From Aquiluna sp. (GTDB lineage Bacteria > Actinomycetota > Actinomycetes > Actinomycetales > Microbacteriaceae): a stretch of 64,000 bases of DNA. The notes under the pieces were generated by a model that saw only the letters and a program-made list of their open reading frames with translations, made no database searches and was not told the origin of the DNA. The position numbers were made by a program, and so were the translations under genes. The DNA lies in the NCBI GenBank assembly GCA_029241985.1, contig JAQWUU010000029.1:42012-106011 (forward strand), in the 5' to 3' direction. Of this stretch, positions 32,929 to 40,954 are shown piece after piece; within the stretch, counting starts at the first letter, position 1; each line of letters begins with the position of its first letter.

Positions 32929-34110
32929 GCTGTCGAGAGCGTTCTGATAGACCTCTAGAGTGCGAGTCGCAATGCTTTTCCAGCTAAAGCTCTCAATTGC
33001 CCTGGTCCTACCGGCTTCTCCAAACTTTTTGAGATTCCCGGAAGAGAACGCATCAAGCATGGCGTTTGACCAGTCAGCTATAAAACTATCTGGGTTGATT
33101 GGAGTGCCGCTGCCATCCGTTACCTGATCAATCGGCACCAGCCAGCCTGTTTCATTTTCTAGAACCACTTCTGGTATGCCACCTGTGCGGGTGCCAATCA
33201 CGGCTGTTCCACATGCCATTGCTTCAAGATTTACAATTCCAAGCGGTTCGTATATCGACGGGCAGGCAAACAGATCAGCGTTCGTTAGCAAGATTGCAAG
33301 ACTTTTCTGATCGAGGTGTTCTGGAATCCAGATGACACCGGTTCTATTTTCAGCAAGTTCTGCAACCAAATTCTCGATTTCAAGTTTTAGTTCGTTGGTA
33401 TCCGGAGCGCCGGCACACAGAATGATTTGAATGTCCTCCGGAAGCGATTTGGCAGCTTGTAAAAAGTACTTCAGCCCCTTCTGCCTTGTGATTCGCCCCA
33501 CGAAGATAATGGAACGGCGATTCTTATCCACACCATGTTGCGCAAGCACTGAATCATCCTCGGTGGGACTCCAAAGATTCGAATCGATGCCGTTGTAGAC
33601 AACCTCCACTTTGGCATGGTCGATTTCTGGGTAGCTTCTGAGGATGTCTTCCCGCATGCCGTTAGAAACTGCAATTATGCGACTTGCCTGAAGGTAGGCA
33701 GCCTTCTCGATAAACGAGGAGACGGCATATCCTCCGCCGAGTTGCTCCTTTTTCCATGGTCGCAACGGTTCAAGAGAATGGGCCGTGATTACGTGAGGAA
33801 TGCCATGCAGCAGTGAAGCCATGTGTCCGGCAAAGTTTGCATACCAAGTGTGCGAGTGGACTAAATCACTACCCGATATGTTCGGCACGATTGAGAGGTC
33901 CGTGCCTAAAGTCTGGAGGGCTTGGTTTTCAGACTTCAATTCGCTTGGCGCGCTATATCCATGGGTGTTCGCCTCTAGGACTGGATCGCCGAATGCGTGG
34001 ACATGAACCTCGATCGTCTCTCTGAGGTTGCGCACCAGTTCGTTGACGTGAACCCCTGCTCCACCGTAAATGTTTGGCGGGTACTCTTTTGTAACGAAAT
34101 CTGCACGCAT
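32926..34110 (-). CDS. glgA: Glycogen synthase, actinobacterial GT4 type
   Basis: A 394-residue GT-B transferase that extends alpha-1,4-glucan or makes maltose 1-phosphate (the mycobacterial homologue GlgM). The N-terminal substrate loop is EYPPNIYGGAGVHVNEL, the linker region has SHTWYANFAGH, and the donor site is FVGRITRQKGLKYFL with the E-x7-E motif in SIYEPLGIVNLEAMACG. It is shorter than E. coli GlgA and belongs to GT4, not GT5. It is divergent from glgC, with 47 bp between starts and leaderless -10 boxes on both sides. Confidence 0.93.
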   Translation of the reverse strand: MRADFVTKEYPPNIYGGAGVHVNELVRNLRETIEVHVHAFGDPVLEANTHGYSAPSELKSENQALQTLGTDLSIVPNISGSDLVHSHTWYANFAGHMASLLHGIPHVITAHSLEPLRPWKKEQLGGGYAVSSFIEKAAYLQASRIIAVSNGMREDILRSYPEIDHAKVEVVYNGIDSNLWSPTEDDSVLAQHGVDKNRRSIIFVGRITRQKGLKYFLQAAKSLPEDIQIILCAGAPDTNELKLEIENLVAELAENRTGVIWIPEHLDQKSLAILLTNADLFACPSIYEPLGIVNLEAMACGTAVIGTRTGGIPEVVLENETGWLVPIDQVTDGSGTPINPDSFIADWSNAMLDAFSSGNLKKFGEAGRTRAIESFSWKSIATRTLEVYQNALDS

Positions 34111-34116
34111 GTGAGA

Positions 34117-34122
34117 ATCTTA
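34117..34122 (-). promoter_or_regulatory. Leaderless -10 box of glgA
   Basis: TAAGAT on the minus strand, 6 nt before the ATG at 34110; part of the glgA/glgC divergent promoter. Confidence 0.55.
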
Positions 34123-34145
34123 CTTTCCGATTACCCGTTACCAGC

Positions 34146-34151
34146 TAACAT
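34146..34151 (+). promoter_or_regulatory. Leaderless -10 box of glgC
   Basis: TAACAT, 6 nt before the ATG at 34158. This spacing supports ATG 34158 over the in-frame TTG at 34152. The glgA and glgC -10 boxes are only 23 bp apart. Confidence 0.55.
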
Positions 34152-34157
34152 TTGGAC

Positions 34158-35399
34158 ATGGGACGGACACGCGTATTCGGAATGGTTCTGGCTGGTGGCG
34201 AGGGCAAAAGGCTTTTGCCACTGACTGCAGACCGGGCTAAACCAGCGGTCCCTTTCGCTGGTTCATACAGGCTGGTTGACTTCGCTCTATCTAACCTCAT
34301 CAACTCGGGGCTTAGACGCATCGTTGTCCTGACGCAGTACAAATCCCACAGCATGGATCGGCACATATCTCAAACTTGGCGAATGTTGCCGCTACTTGGC
34401 GGCTACGTGACCTCTGTTCCTGCGCAGCAAAGACTGGGCAAGCGCTGGTTCACCGGCAGCGCAGATGCGATTCTCCAGAGTATGAACGCGTTGAGCGATG
34501 AAAAGCCTGATTATGTCGTTGTTGTTGGCGCTGATCACGTTTACCGTATGGACTTCGACCAGATGTTGCAGTCTCATATCGAGTCAGGCATGGAGGCAAC
34601 CGTTGCGGCCATCAGGCAACCGGTAGCGCTTGCAAAACAGTTTGGAGTCATTGAGGTCGATACCAACTCTCCCACGAAAATTTCTCAATTCCGCGAAAAG
34701 CCATCGGACCCAAAAACTGTTCCCGGTGACGACACTCAAGCCCTAGTGTCAATGGGTAACTACATTTTCAATGCAGAGTCACTGATCGAAGCGATTGAGA
34801 GAGACGCTCTCGATGAGAACTCCACTCATGACATGGGTGGCGACATAATTCCATATTTTGTAGATCAGGGAACCGCAGGCGCCTACGACTTCACTTTCAA
34901 CGAGATTCCCGGGGCATCGGCTAGGGACAAGTCATATTGGCGTGATGTCGGAACAATTGATTCTTACTACGACGCGCACATGGACCTAATCTCCACGATG
35001 CCTATTTTTAACCTTTATAACGACGAGTGGCCCGTCTACAACCAACAGATAAACATGGCTCCGGCCAAGTTCATTCACGACTCTGAAGGAAACCAGGGCA
35101 GAACTAATGACTCGATTGTCTCTTTGGGGGTTGTTGTTTCTGGGTCCGTGGTTGAAAGAAGCGTGCTTTCTCCCAATGTCAGGGTCTTTTCGCGCTCACT
35201 GGTTACTGATTCGGTAGTTCTAGACGGTGTTTCAATTGGTCGGGATTGCACAATTCGCCGCGCGATTTTAGACAAAGACGTTGTCGTCGCCGATGGTGCC
35301 AGCGTCGGGGTAAACCGTGAGCGGGATATTGAACGCGGGTTCACTGTTACGGACAGTGGCATAACGGTGGTAACCAAGGGGTTACTGGTCAAGCCTTGA
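34158..35399 (+). CDS. glgC: Glucose-1-phosphate adenylyltransferase
   Basis: A 413-residue ADP-glucose pyrophosphorylase; makes ADP-glucose for glycogen. The nucleotidyltransferase core begins with [20 protein letters not shown], followed by the allosteric/ATP segment [14 protein letters not shown], the catalytic [12 protein letters not shown] and the sugar-phosphate site [12 protein letters not shown]. The C-terminal left-handed beta helix has the expected hexapeptide repeats. The start is ATG 34158 (protein [14 protein letters not shown]). The 3' end overlaps serB by 4 bp (TTGA). Confidence 0.95.
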   Translation: MGRTRVFGMVLAGGEGKRLLPLTADRAKPAVPFAGSYRLVDFALSNLINSGLRRIVVLTQYKSHSMDRHISQTWRMLPLLGGYVTSVPAQQRLGKRWFTGSADAILQSMNALSDEKPDYVVVVGADHVYRMDFDQMLQSHIESGMEATVAAIRQPVALAKQFGVIEVDTNSPTKISQFREKPSDPKTVPGDDTQALVSMGNYIFNAESLIEAIERDALDENSTHDMGGDIIPYFVDQGTAGAYDFTFNEIPGASARDKSYWRDVGTIDSYYDAHMDLISTMPIFNLYNDEWPVYNQQINMAPAKFIHDSEGNQGRTNDSIVSLGVVVSGSVVERSVLSPNVRVFSRSLVTDSVVLDGVSIGRDCTIRRAILDKDVVVADGASVGVNRERDIERGFTVTDSGITVVTKGLLVKP

Positions 35400-36031
35400 G
35401 TAAGCACCTTGTAGTTTTTGATGTTGATTCCACGCTAATCGAAGAAGAAGCAATTGAGCTCCTGGCTGAGTTTTCTGGAACCCGCGAACAAGTGGCAGAG
35501 ATAACGGCGCGAGCAATGGCTGGCGAAATTGACTTCGGCACTTCACTTGTGGAGCGAGTTTCCTTGTTAGAGGGCCTAAGTGAGTCGGTTCTAGCTGAAG
35601 TGGCGGCAAGCCTCACACCTACCAAAGGGGCCCAGGAGTTGATTTCACTTATTCATGAGACCGACGGCTACGCCGCAGCTGTCTCAGGAGGCTTCATACA
35701 GTTGCTGGGCCCACTGAAGAAGCAGTTGGGTCTGGACTTTGCGAAGGCCAACACTCTGGAGGTTGTCGACGGCAAGCTAACTGGAAAAATAACCGGAGAA
35801 CTTGTTGACTCCACCGTAAAGGCTGAAACACTCCTGGCTCTTGTTCACAAGCTAGAAATTGAAAACCAAAGAACTATCGCCATCGGCGATGGTGCGAACG
35901 ATCTGACAATGATGAAGGTCGCTGGACTATCAATCGCTTTTTGCGCCAAACAGATTGTTAGGGATCAAGCCGACGTTGTGCTTGATGTTAGAGATCTATC
36001 TTTGGTCGCTGCTTTTTTACCTAATGGCTAG
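35396..36031 (+). CDS. serB: Phosphoserine phosphatase
   Basis: A 211-residue HAD enzyme that completes serine synthesis. Motif I is [11 protein letters not shown] (Asp9 and Asp11), motif II is AVSGGF, and motif III/IV is [12 protein letters not shown]. The cap contains [20 protein letters not shown], typical of SerB. It lacks the N-terminal ACT domains found in many homologues. The start is TTG overlapping the glgC stop; the stop shares CTAG with convergent fabI. Confidence 0.93.
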   Translation: MSKHLVVFDVDSTLIEEEAIELLAEFSGTREQVAEITARAMAGEIDFGTSLVERVSLLEGLSESVLAEVAASLTPTKGAQELISLIHETDGYAAAVSGGFIQLLGPLKKQLGLDFAKANTLEVVDGKLTGKITGELVDSTVKAETLLALVHKLEIENQRTIAIGDGANDLTMMKVAGLSIAFCAKQIVRDQADVVLDVRDLSLVAAFLPNG

Positions 36032-36795
36032 GCACCTGTTGAGTGCAGTCCACCGTCAACGTGAACCATTTCTCCGGTAGTAGCAGGGAACCAGTCACTC
36101 AATAGTGCTACAAGGCCTTTGGCAGCAGCTTCGGTGTCAGTGAGATCCCAGCCCAAAGGAGCGCGGTCAGTCCAAAGTTCTTCCATGGTTGCAAAGCCGG
36201 GAATCCCCTTGGCTGCGGTAGTTCTAAGTGGCCCCGCAGAAATCAAATTGACTCTGATCCCTTTTGGTCCAAGGTATTTTGCTAGGTAGCGAGCTGTGGA
36301 TTCGAAAGCGGCTTTAGCGACCCCCATCCAGTCGTAGACAGGCCATGAAACCGTGGCATCAAATGTCAGGCCAACCACAGAGCTAGGGCTATTCAGCACT
36401 GGAAGGCAGGCCGTGGTGATTGCTTTCAAAGAATATGCCGACACTTCGACTGCAGTTGAAACATCGGACCACTCGGTTTCCAGAAAGTTGCCACCCAGAG
36501 CTGTTTGAGGAGCGAAGGCGATCGCGTGCACAATGCCGTCAATATTTCCAATTTCAGATTTGAGCGTGGCCGCGAGGTTGCTCAGATCTTCTTGATTTGT
36601 GGCATCAAGTTCAATGACCTTGACCGGCTTTGGAAGGCGTCCGGCGATCTTGGTCGTAATTGGTAGCATTCTTCCAAAAGAACTGAGAATCACCTCTGCG
36701 CCCTGCTCTTGGGCAAGCCGAGCTGCACTATAGGCAATAGAGGCCTCTGTTAGTACTCCGGTGATTAGTATTTTCTTGCCTTCAAGAATTCCCAA
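36028..36795 (-). CDS. fabI: Enoyl-ACP reductase (NADH), InhA/FabI type
   Basis: A 255-residue short-chain dehydrogenase-fold enzyme that reduces enoyl-ACP at the end of each fatty-acid elongation cycle. The divergent N-terminal motif GILEGKKILITGVLTEASIAYS matches InhA; the catalytic Tyr and Lys are in VYDWMGVAKAAFES, and the InhA-like SAGPLRTTAAKGI loop follows. The start is TTG at 36795 with AAGGAG 7 nt away. It follows fabG by 38 bp on the same strand, like the mycobacterial mabA-inhA pair. Confidence 0.94.
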   Translation of the reverse strand: MGILEGKKILITGVLTEASIAYSAARLAQEQGAEVILSSFGRMLPITTKIAGRLPKPVKVIELDATNQEDLSNLAATLKSEIGNIDGIVHAIAFAPQTALGGNFLETEWSDVSTAVEVSAYSLKAITTACLPVLNSPSSVVGLTFDATVSWPVYDWMGVAKAAFESTARYLAKYLGPKGIRVNLISAGPLRTTAAKGIPGFATMEELWTDRAPLGWDLTDTEAAAKGLVALLSDWFPATTGEMVHVDGGLHSTGA

Positions 36796-36833
36796 GATTG
36801 CTCCTTTTTACGATTTCTGCCTAACGCTACTAC

Positions 36834-37544
36834 CTAGTGACCCATTCCAAGTCCACCGTCGACGGGAATAACCGCTCCGGAGATGTACCCCGCGTCATCT
36901 GACGCCATAAATTTCACGACCTTTGCCACTTCTTCGGGGCTCGCGAAACGTCCAGCTGGAATCCTAGCGCGGTATGAATCGGCCAGTTCAGGCGTCAGTT
37001 CTGCAGTCATATCAGTGTCAATAAAGCCCGGAGCAATCACGTTCGCTGTGATGTTTTTTCCACCAATCTCGCGAGTGATTGATCGTGCCATGCCGACAAG
37101 GGCTGATTTAGTTGCCGAGTAGTTGACTTGACCGGCACTACCCAATAGACCAACAACGCTGCCAATCAATATGATTCGGCCAAACTTCTGTTTAAGCATC
37201 CCCCTGGTGACGCGCTTAATTACACGGAAAACACCGTTGAGGTTTGTGTTCACAACAGTTTCAAATTCCTCATCGGTCATCCGAAGTAACAGGGTGTCCT
37301 TAGTGATGCCAGCATTGGCAACAAGAATCTCAATCGGCCCCAGTTTGCTCTCGACTTCGGAAAGCGCCAGATCTAACGAAGCTGAATCTGTGACGTCTGC
37401 TCTCACGGTTAGCGAGCCGGCGGGGCCTTCACCGCTCCTAGCGGTAACTGCAACCTTGTATCCTGACGCGATAAATTCCTGGGCGATTGCAAATCCAATA
37501 CCGCGGTTACCGCCTGTGACAAGAACTGTTCTTGCTGTTTCCAT
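36834..37544 (-). CDS. fabG: 3-oxoacyl-ACP reductase
   Basis: A 236-residue SDR that reduces 3-oxoacyl-ACP with NADPH. The cofactor motif is VTGGNRGIGFAIAQEF, the NAG motif VANAGITKDTLL, and the catalytic Ser/Tyr/Lys are in LIGSVVGLLGS and VNYSATKSALVGM. The ending YISGAVIPVDGGLGMGH is the usual FabG tail. GAGGAG precedes the ATG. It forms an operon with fabI downstream. Confidence 0.95.
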   Translation of the reverse strand: METARTVLVTGGNRGIGFAIAQEFIASGYKVAVTARSGEGPAGSLTVRADVTDSASLDLALSEVESKLGPIEILVANAGITKDTLLLRMTDEEFETVVNTNLNGVFRVIKRVTRGMLKQKFGRIILIGSVVGLLGSAGQVNYSATKSALVGMARSITREIGGKNITANVIAPGFIDTDMTAELTPELADSYRARIPAGRFASPEEVAKVVKFMASDDAGYISGAVIPVDGGLGMGH

Positions 37545-37634
37545 TTTAGGTTTCTCCTCGCGGGAATAGCATTGGTGTAAATGGTCTTGAGTATCACAGT
37601 CTAGTTATTCGCTAACCACAGAAAGCGGCAACAC

Positions 37635-37919
37635 TTGAGTAAGCGCCAGAGCGCCACTTCACTTTCACTAAGCCCCGATGAGGAGCGTCGTTCTCGCATG
37701 GTGAAGTACACCGTCGCCATGTCGGTCCGAATGGTTTGCATCGTCCTCGGCGTGTTCACTCAAGGGGTGTTCATGTGGATATTTTTTGCCCTTGCAATCT
37801 TTCTGCCCTATTTTGCGGTCGTTCTTGCAAATGCACAGGGTGCACCTAAAGAATCAAGCAGCAGGGCTATCGCACCGAAAATGACCATTAAGGCCGATCA
37901 GTTCAAATTTAATGACTAA
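37635..37919 (+). CDS. DUF3099 membrane protein
   Basis: A 94-residue actinobacterial protein with two close membrane helices (about residues 26-48 and 49-66) preceded by a charged N-terminal segment (SLSPDEERRSRMVKYT) typical of the DUF3099 family. The function is unknown. The start is TTG at 37635; the ribosome binding site is weak (GAAAGCGG). It is divergent from fabG and overlaps the next small gene by 8 bp; position before SURF1 is conserved in related actinobacteria. Confidence 0.8.
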   Translation: MSKRQSATSLSLSPDEERRSRMVKYTVAMSVRMVCIVLGVFTQGVFMWIFFALAIFLPYFAVVLANAQGAPKESSSRAIAPKMTIKADQFKFND

Positions 37920-38112
37920 TTCAAAATGCTCTAGAGCTGGGTGCACACTGGACGCCCTGCACTTGATACATTGGCGAAACCCGAAAGTACACGCTCCGGA
38001 CAGGACCAAAACTTGGGCTGCCTGCGAAGACCACAGGCTATATTTAGTTGAGTATTTGTCAGCTAGAAATTTCTACCTCAAGGATGAAAAGTTTGAGCCA
38101 AAGCACTCTTAG
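37912..38112 (+). CDS. Small Cys/His protein, putative zinc ribbon
   Basis: A 66-residue protein with CSRAGC near the N-terminus and a later AACEDHRLYLVEYL, giving three cysteines and several histidines that could bind one zinc. The core IHWRNPKVHAPDRTKTW is conserved among actinobacterial homologues, which are often mislabelled acetone carboxylase; there is no similarity to a carboxylase active site. It overlaps DUF3099 by 8 bp and SURF1 by about 29 bp, so all three are probably co-translated. The role is unknown. Confidence 0.78.
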   Translation: MTNSKCSRAGCTLDALHLIHWRNPKVHAPDRTKTWAACEDHRLYLVEYLSARNFYLKDEKFEPKHS

Positions 38113-38905
38113 ACGTTGGGGCCCATGGTTGGCGCTTGTCGTGCTTTTCTCGATTGCAACATCACTCTTGAGTTGGTGGCAATTCAATCGAAGAGCTGAG
38201 AGGGTCGAGAAAATCGATACCGTTATCGAAAACTACGACTCAGCCTTGGCTTCCTTAGACCAAGTTCCTTGGATTTTTTCTGAAAGCGGTGAGCCAGCTA
38301 ATGAATGGCGGCCCGTGGAAATTTCAGGCACATACATCATCGAAGAGGCGGTCTTGGTCAGGAACCGGCCACTGAATGGACAGTCAGGATTTGTTCAATT
38401 GGTTCCGTTCAAGCTAGATGACGGTCAAGTGCTCATGGTTGAACGCGGTTGGCTTCCAACTGGACAAGAATTTACTGAACCGCAGTCGAACCCAATGCCA
38501 TCAGCGGGTCCTCACAGCCTTATTGTGAGGTTGCGAGCATCTGAGGCTGACCTTCAGCGAGATCCTGTGCCTGGGCAGTTGGCCTCAATTCACCCTGAAA
38601 ACCTTTCCGATGCTCTTATCGGTGCGGGCCCTTTGATTCTGGATTATTACGGTCGGTTGGCGGCTGAGAGTCCTGGCTATTCAGAAGCGCCAATGCCTAT
38701 GCCTAAGCCATCACTAAACGAGGGCAACCACTTGTCTTATGCGTTCCAGTGGATCATCTTTGGCATCATGGCGTTTGTTGCCTTTGGCTGGGCCTTTAGG
38801 AACGAACGACGAATTCAAAAGGAACTACTAGGAGAGCGTGAACCTAGGAAGCCAAAAAATACTCAGGCGCTGCAGGACGCAGTGTTTGAAGACGCCAACC
38901 AGTAG
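38084..38905 (+). CDS. SURF1 family cytochrome oxidase assembly protein
   Basis: A 273-residue membrane protein with one helix at each end (about residues 13-33 and 218-240 of the chosen reading) and an outside domain between them. SURF1 proteins help insert heme a into cytochrome oxidase subunit I. Family motifs are SLLSWWQFNRRAERVEKI, EWRPVEISGTY, LVRNRPLNGQSGF and NHLSYAFQWIIFG. I chose ATG 38084; the in-frame ATG at 38048 adds 12 polar residues before the helix. CtaD, CtaA and CtaB, its functional partners, are all in the window. Confidence 0.9.
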   Translation: MKSLSQSTLRRWGPWLALVVLFSIATSLLSWWQFNRRAERVEKIDTVIENYDSALASLDQVPWIFSESGEPANEWRPVEISGTYIIEEAVLVRNRPLNGQSGFVQLVPFKLDDGQVLMVERGWLPTGQEFTEPQSNPMPSAGPHSLIVRLRASEADLQRDPVPGQLASIHPENLSDALIGAGPLILDYYGRLAAESPGYSEAPMPMPKPSLNEGNHLSYAFQWIIFGIMAFVAFGWAFRNERRIQKELLGEREPRKPKNTQALQDAVFEDANQ

Positions 38906-38938
38906 ACTGTCCTAGAAGTTCAAGAAAGGGTTTGAAAC

Positions 38939-39496
38939 ATGAGCATAACTACCGCACCTCTGGTTGACAGGTTCGTCTCCCGCACGCTGGTCAACAACAT
39001 CTCGTTGGTCTTTGCCGGAGCACTTCTTACGGCTGTCGCTGCACAAATCCAGTTGCCAATGTGGCCAGTGCCGCTCACGCTCCAAACCTTTGTAGTTTTG
39101 TTGGTTGGCGCAACCCTCGGTGCTGGACGCGCATCAGCCTCACTGTCTCTTTACCTTGCTATGGGCGCAGCTGGAATTCCAGTGTTTGCTTCAGCAAAAA
39201 CGCTTACGGGAGTTTTACCAACCGCTGGCTTCTTAGTTGGTTTTGTTTTTGCAGCGGCGCTAGTTGGCTTTCTTGCCTCCAAAGGATTTTCTAGGTCGCC
39301 GCTGAAAGTAGCTTTCAGCTTCGCTGCTGGTTCGGTTGTTATTTACGCGTTCGGCGTGGTCGGCCTCATGCTGGCACTCAATCTTTCTTTCGCACAGGCG
39401 CTGACTGCAGGAGTCGTCCCATTCTTAGTAGGCGACAGCATCAAGGCTGCAGCCGCTGCAGCACTACTTCCACTTGCCTGGAAGTACGTGAAGTAG
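38939..39496 (+). CDS. bioY: Biotin transporter BioY
   Basis: A 185-residue substrate-binding (S) component of an ECF biotin transporter with six helices. The family motif QLPMWPVPLTLQTFVVLLVGA follows helix 1, and LGAGRASASLSLYLAMGAAGIPVF and the C-terminal PFLVGDSIKAAAAAALLP are diagnostic. No energy-coupling ATPases are adjacent; they may be elsewhere or BioY may act with a shared ECF module. AAGGG precedes the ATG. It is followed by a strong terminator. Confidence 0.94.
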   Translation: MSITTAPLVDRFVSRTLVNNISLVFAGALLTAVAAQIQLPMWPVPLTLQTFVVLLVGATLGAGRASASLSLYLAMGAAGIPVFASAKTLTGVLPTAGFLVGFVFAAALVGFLASKGFSRSPLKVAFSFAAGSVVIYAFGVVGLMLALNLSFAQALTAGVVPFLVGDSIKAAAAAALLPLAWKYVK

Positions 39497-39504
39497 AAAA
39501 GAAG

Positions 39505-39546
39505 ATCAAAAAAAATAGACCCGAAACTCGGGTCTATTTTTTTTTA
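39505..39546. terminator. Strong bidirectional terminator between bioY and sufT
   Basis: A perfect 11-bp stem, AATAGACCCGA (39514-39524) and TCGGGTCTATT (39528-39538), with a 3-nt loop, flanked by an A tract on the left and nine T residues on the right. It ends bioY on the plus strand and the suf operon on the minus strand; the sufT stop codon abuts the T tract. Confidence 0.92.
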
Positions 39547-39876
39547 GATTGAAAAGCCGATTGCTCGCATCATCTCTTTACCATCGTCAGTGATGAGCTC
39601 TGGGCCCCACGGTGGCATCCAAATCCAGTTAATCCGAAAGGCATCAACTACCCCATCAAGTGCCTGGGCAGTCTGCTCCTCAATTACATCTGTCAGAGGG
39701 CAGCCCGCAGAGGTCAAAGTCATGTTTACCAAAAGGGCCCCATCTTCGGACTCCTGCAACCCGTAAACAAGACCCAGGTCAACGATATTGACTCCAATTT
39801 CAGGATCGATAATGTCCTTCATGGCCTCGATGATACGGTCGTACTGAGCCGGTTCCAGTTCCTTTACTTCACTCAT
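39544..39876 (-). CDS. sufT: SufT/MIP18 family Fe-S assembly factor
   Basis: A 110-residue protein of the DUF59/MIP18 family; SufT proteins help maturation of Fe-S proteins when demand is high. The family core is IIDPEIGVNIVDLGLVY and TLTSAGCPLTDVIEEQ, with one conserved Cys. The last gene of the suf operon, overlapping sufC by 4 bp. Confidence 0.92.
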   Translation of the reverse strand: MSEVKELEPAQYDRIIEAMKDIIDPEIGVNIVDLGLVYGLQESEDGALLVNMTLTSAGCPLTDVIEEQTAQALDGVVDAFRINWIWMPPWGPELITDDGKEMMRAIGFSI

Positions 39877-40631
39877 GCGTCAGTCTTGATGTAGCGGTCG
39901 TATCCTTCAGCCTCTAGACGCTCGGCCAACTCTGGTCCACCTTGCTCAGCGATTTTTCCAGCGACGAAGACGTGAACGAAGTCTGGCTTTATGTACCGCA
40001 AAATACGCGTGTAGTGAGTAATCATTAGCACACCAAGGTCTGTGGTCTCCTTGGCGCGATTCACTCCCTCTGAGACAACCTTGAGTGCATCGACGTCGAG
40101 GCCGGAGTCGGTCTCGTCCAAAATGGCAATCTTTGGCTTTAGGAGTTCAAGCTGAAGAATCTCATGACGCTTTTTCTCGCCACCAGAGAATCCCTCATTT
40201 ACATTTCTCTCGGTGAAGTCTGAATCCATTCTCAAATTGGTCATCGCCTTCTTCAAGTCTCCGACCCACTCACGTAGTTTCGGGGCTTCGCCATCAAGAG
40301 CAGTCTTGGCTGTTCTCAAGAAGTTTGAAACCGATACTCCCGGCACTTCTACCGGATACTGCATCGCCAAAAACAGGCCAGCTCGTGCTCGCTCATCAAC
40401 GCTCATCTCCAGGACATTTTCACCGTCTAGCAGAATCTCACCGTCGGTGATTTCATACTTTGGGTGACCAGCAATGGAGTAGGCAAGAGTGGACTTTCCA
40501 GACCCGTTAGGACCCATTACTGCGTGGGTCTCCCCTGACTTGATTACCAGGTCGACTCCGCGGAGGATCTGCTTCTTACCTTGATCCGTGTCGACAGACA
40601 CGTGCAGGTTCTTTATTTCTAGGGTTGCCAT
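39873..40631 (-). CDS. sufC: Fe-S cluster assembly ATPase SufC
   Basis: A 252-residue ABC-type ATPase that powers the SufBCD scaffold. Walker A is GPNGSGKSTLAYSIAG, the signature is FSGGEKKRHEILQ, Walker B is AILDETDSGLDVDALK, and the switch His is in MITHYTRIL. The substitution of Lys-Lys-Arg after the signature and the Asp-Glu-Thr-Asp Walker B are hallmarks of SufC. It lies between the Rieske ferredoxin gene and sufT. Confidence 0.96.
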   Translation of the reverse strand: MATLEIKNLHVSVDTDQGKKQILRGVDLVIKSGETHAVMGPNGSGKSTLAYSIAGHPKYEITDGEILLDGENVLEMSVDERARAGLFLAMQYPVEVPGVSVSNFLRTAKTALDGEAPKLREWVGDLKKAMTNLRMDSDFTERNVNEGFSGGEKKRHEILQLELLKPKIAILDETDSGLDVDALKVVSEGVNRAKETTDLGVLMITHYTRILRYIKPDFVHVFVAGKIAEQGGPELAERLEAEGYDRYIKTDA

Positions 40632-40640
40632 TATTTTCCT

Positions 40641-40952
40641 TTACGCTTCGTACTCAATAAAAACTTCGTCATTTTCCACTAGCACTTCGTATGTGCTAAC
40701 CGCTTCGTATGCCGGAAGGCTGAGGGGCTCTCCGGAATTCAAGTCAAACTTCGCCCCGTGGGCCCAGCACTCAATGGTCTCCCCTTCGACAAAACCTTCG
40801 CTAAGCGAGATTTCACCATGGGAACACTTGTCATCCAGAGCTTTAAAACTGCCCTCGGCAGTCCTTACCAGCGCAATAGGGTGATTTTCGATGGTAACGC
40901 GCAAGGCGTTACCAGGCTTTATGTCATCGACGGCGCAAATACGAACGGCCAT
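40641..40952 (-). CDS. Rieske-type ferredoxin in the suf operon
   Basis: A 103-residue soluble Rieske [2Fe-2S] protein of the non-heme oxygenase ferredoxin type. The ligands are CxH in DKCSHGEIS and Cx2H in IECWAHGAKFD. It has no membrane segment. It sits between sufD and sufC, a common actinobacterial arrangement; it may supply electrons to cluster assembly, which is inference. The gene is 2 bp after sufD. Confidence 0.92.
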   Translation of the reverse strand: MAVRICAVDDIKPGNALRVTIENHPIALVRTAEGSFKALDDKCSHGEISLSEGFVEGETIECWAHGAKFDLNSGEPLSLPAYEAVSTYEVLVENDEVFIEYEA

Positions 40953-40954
40953 AT

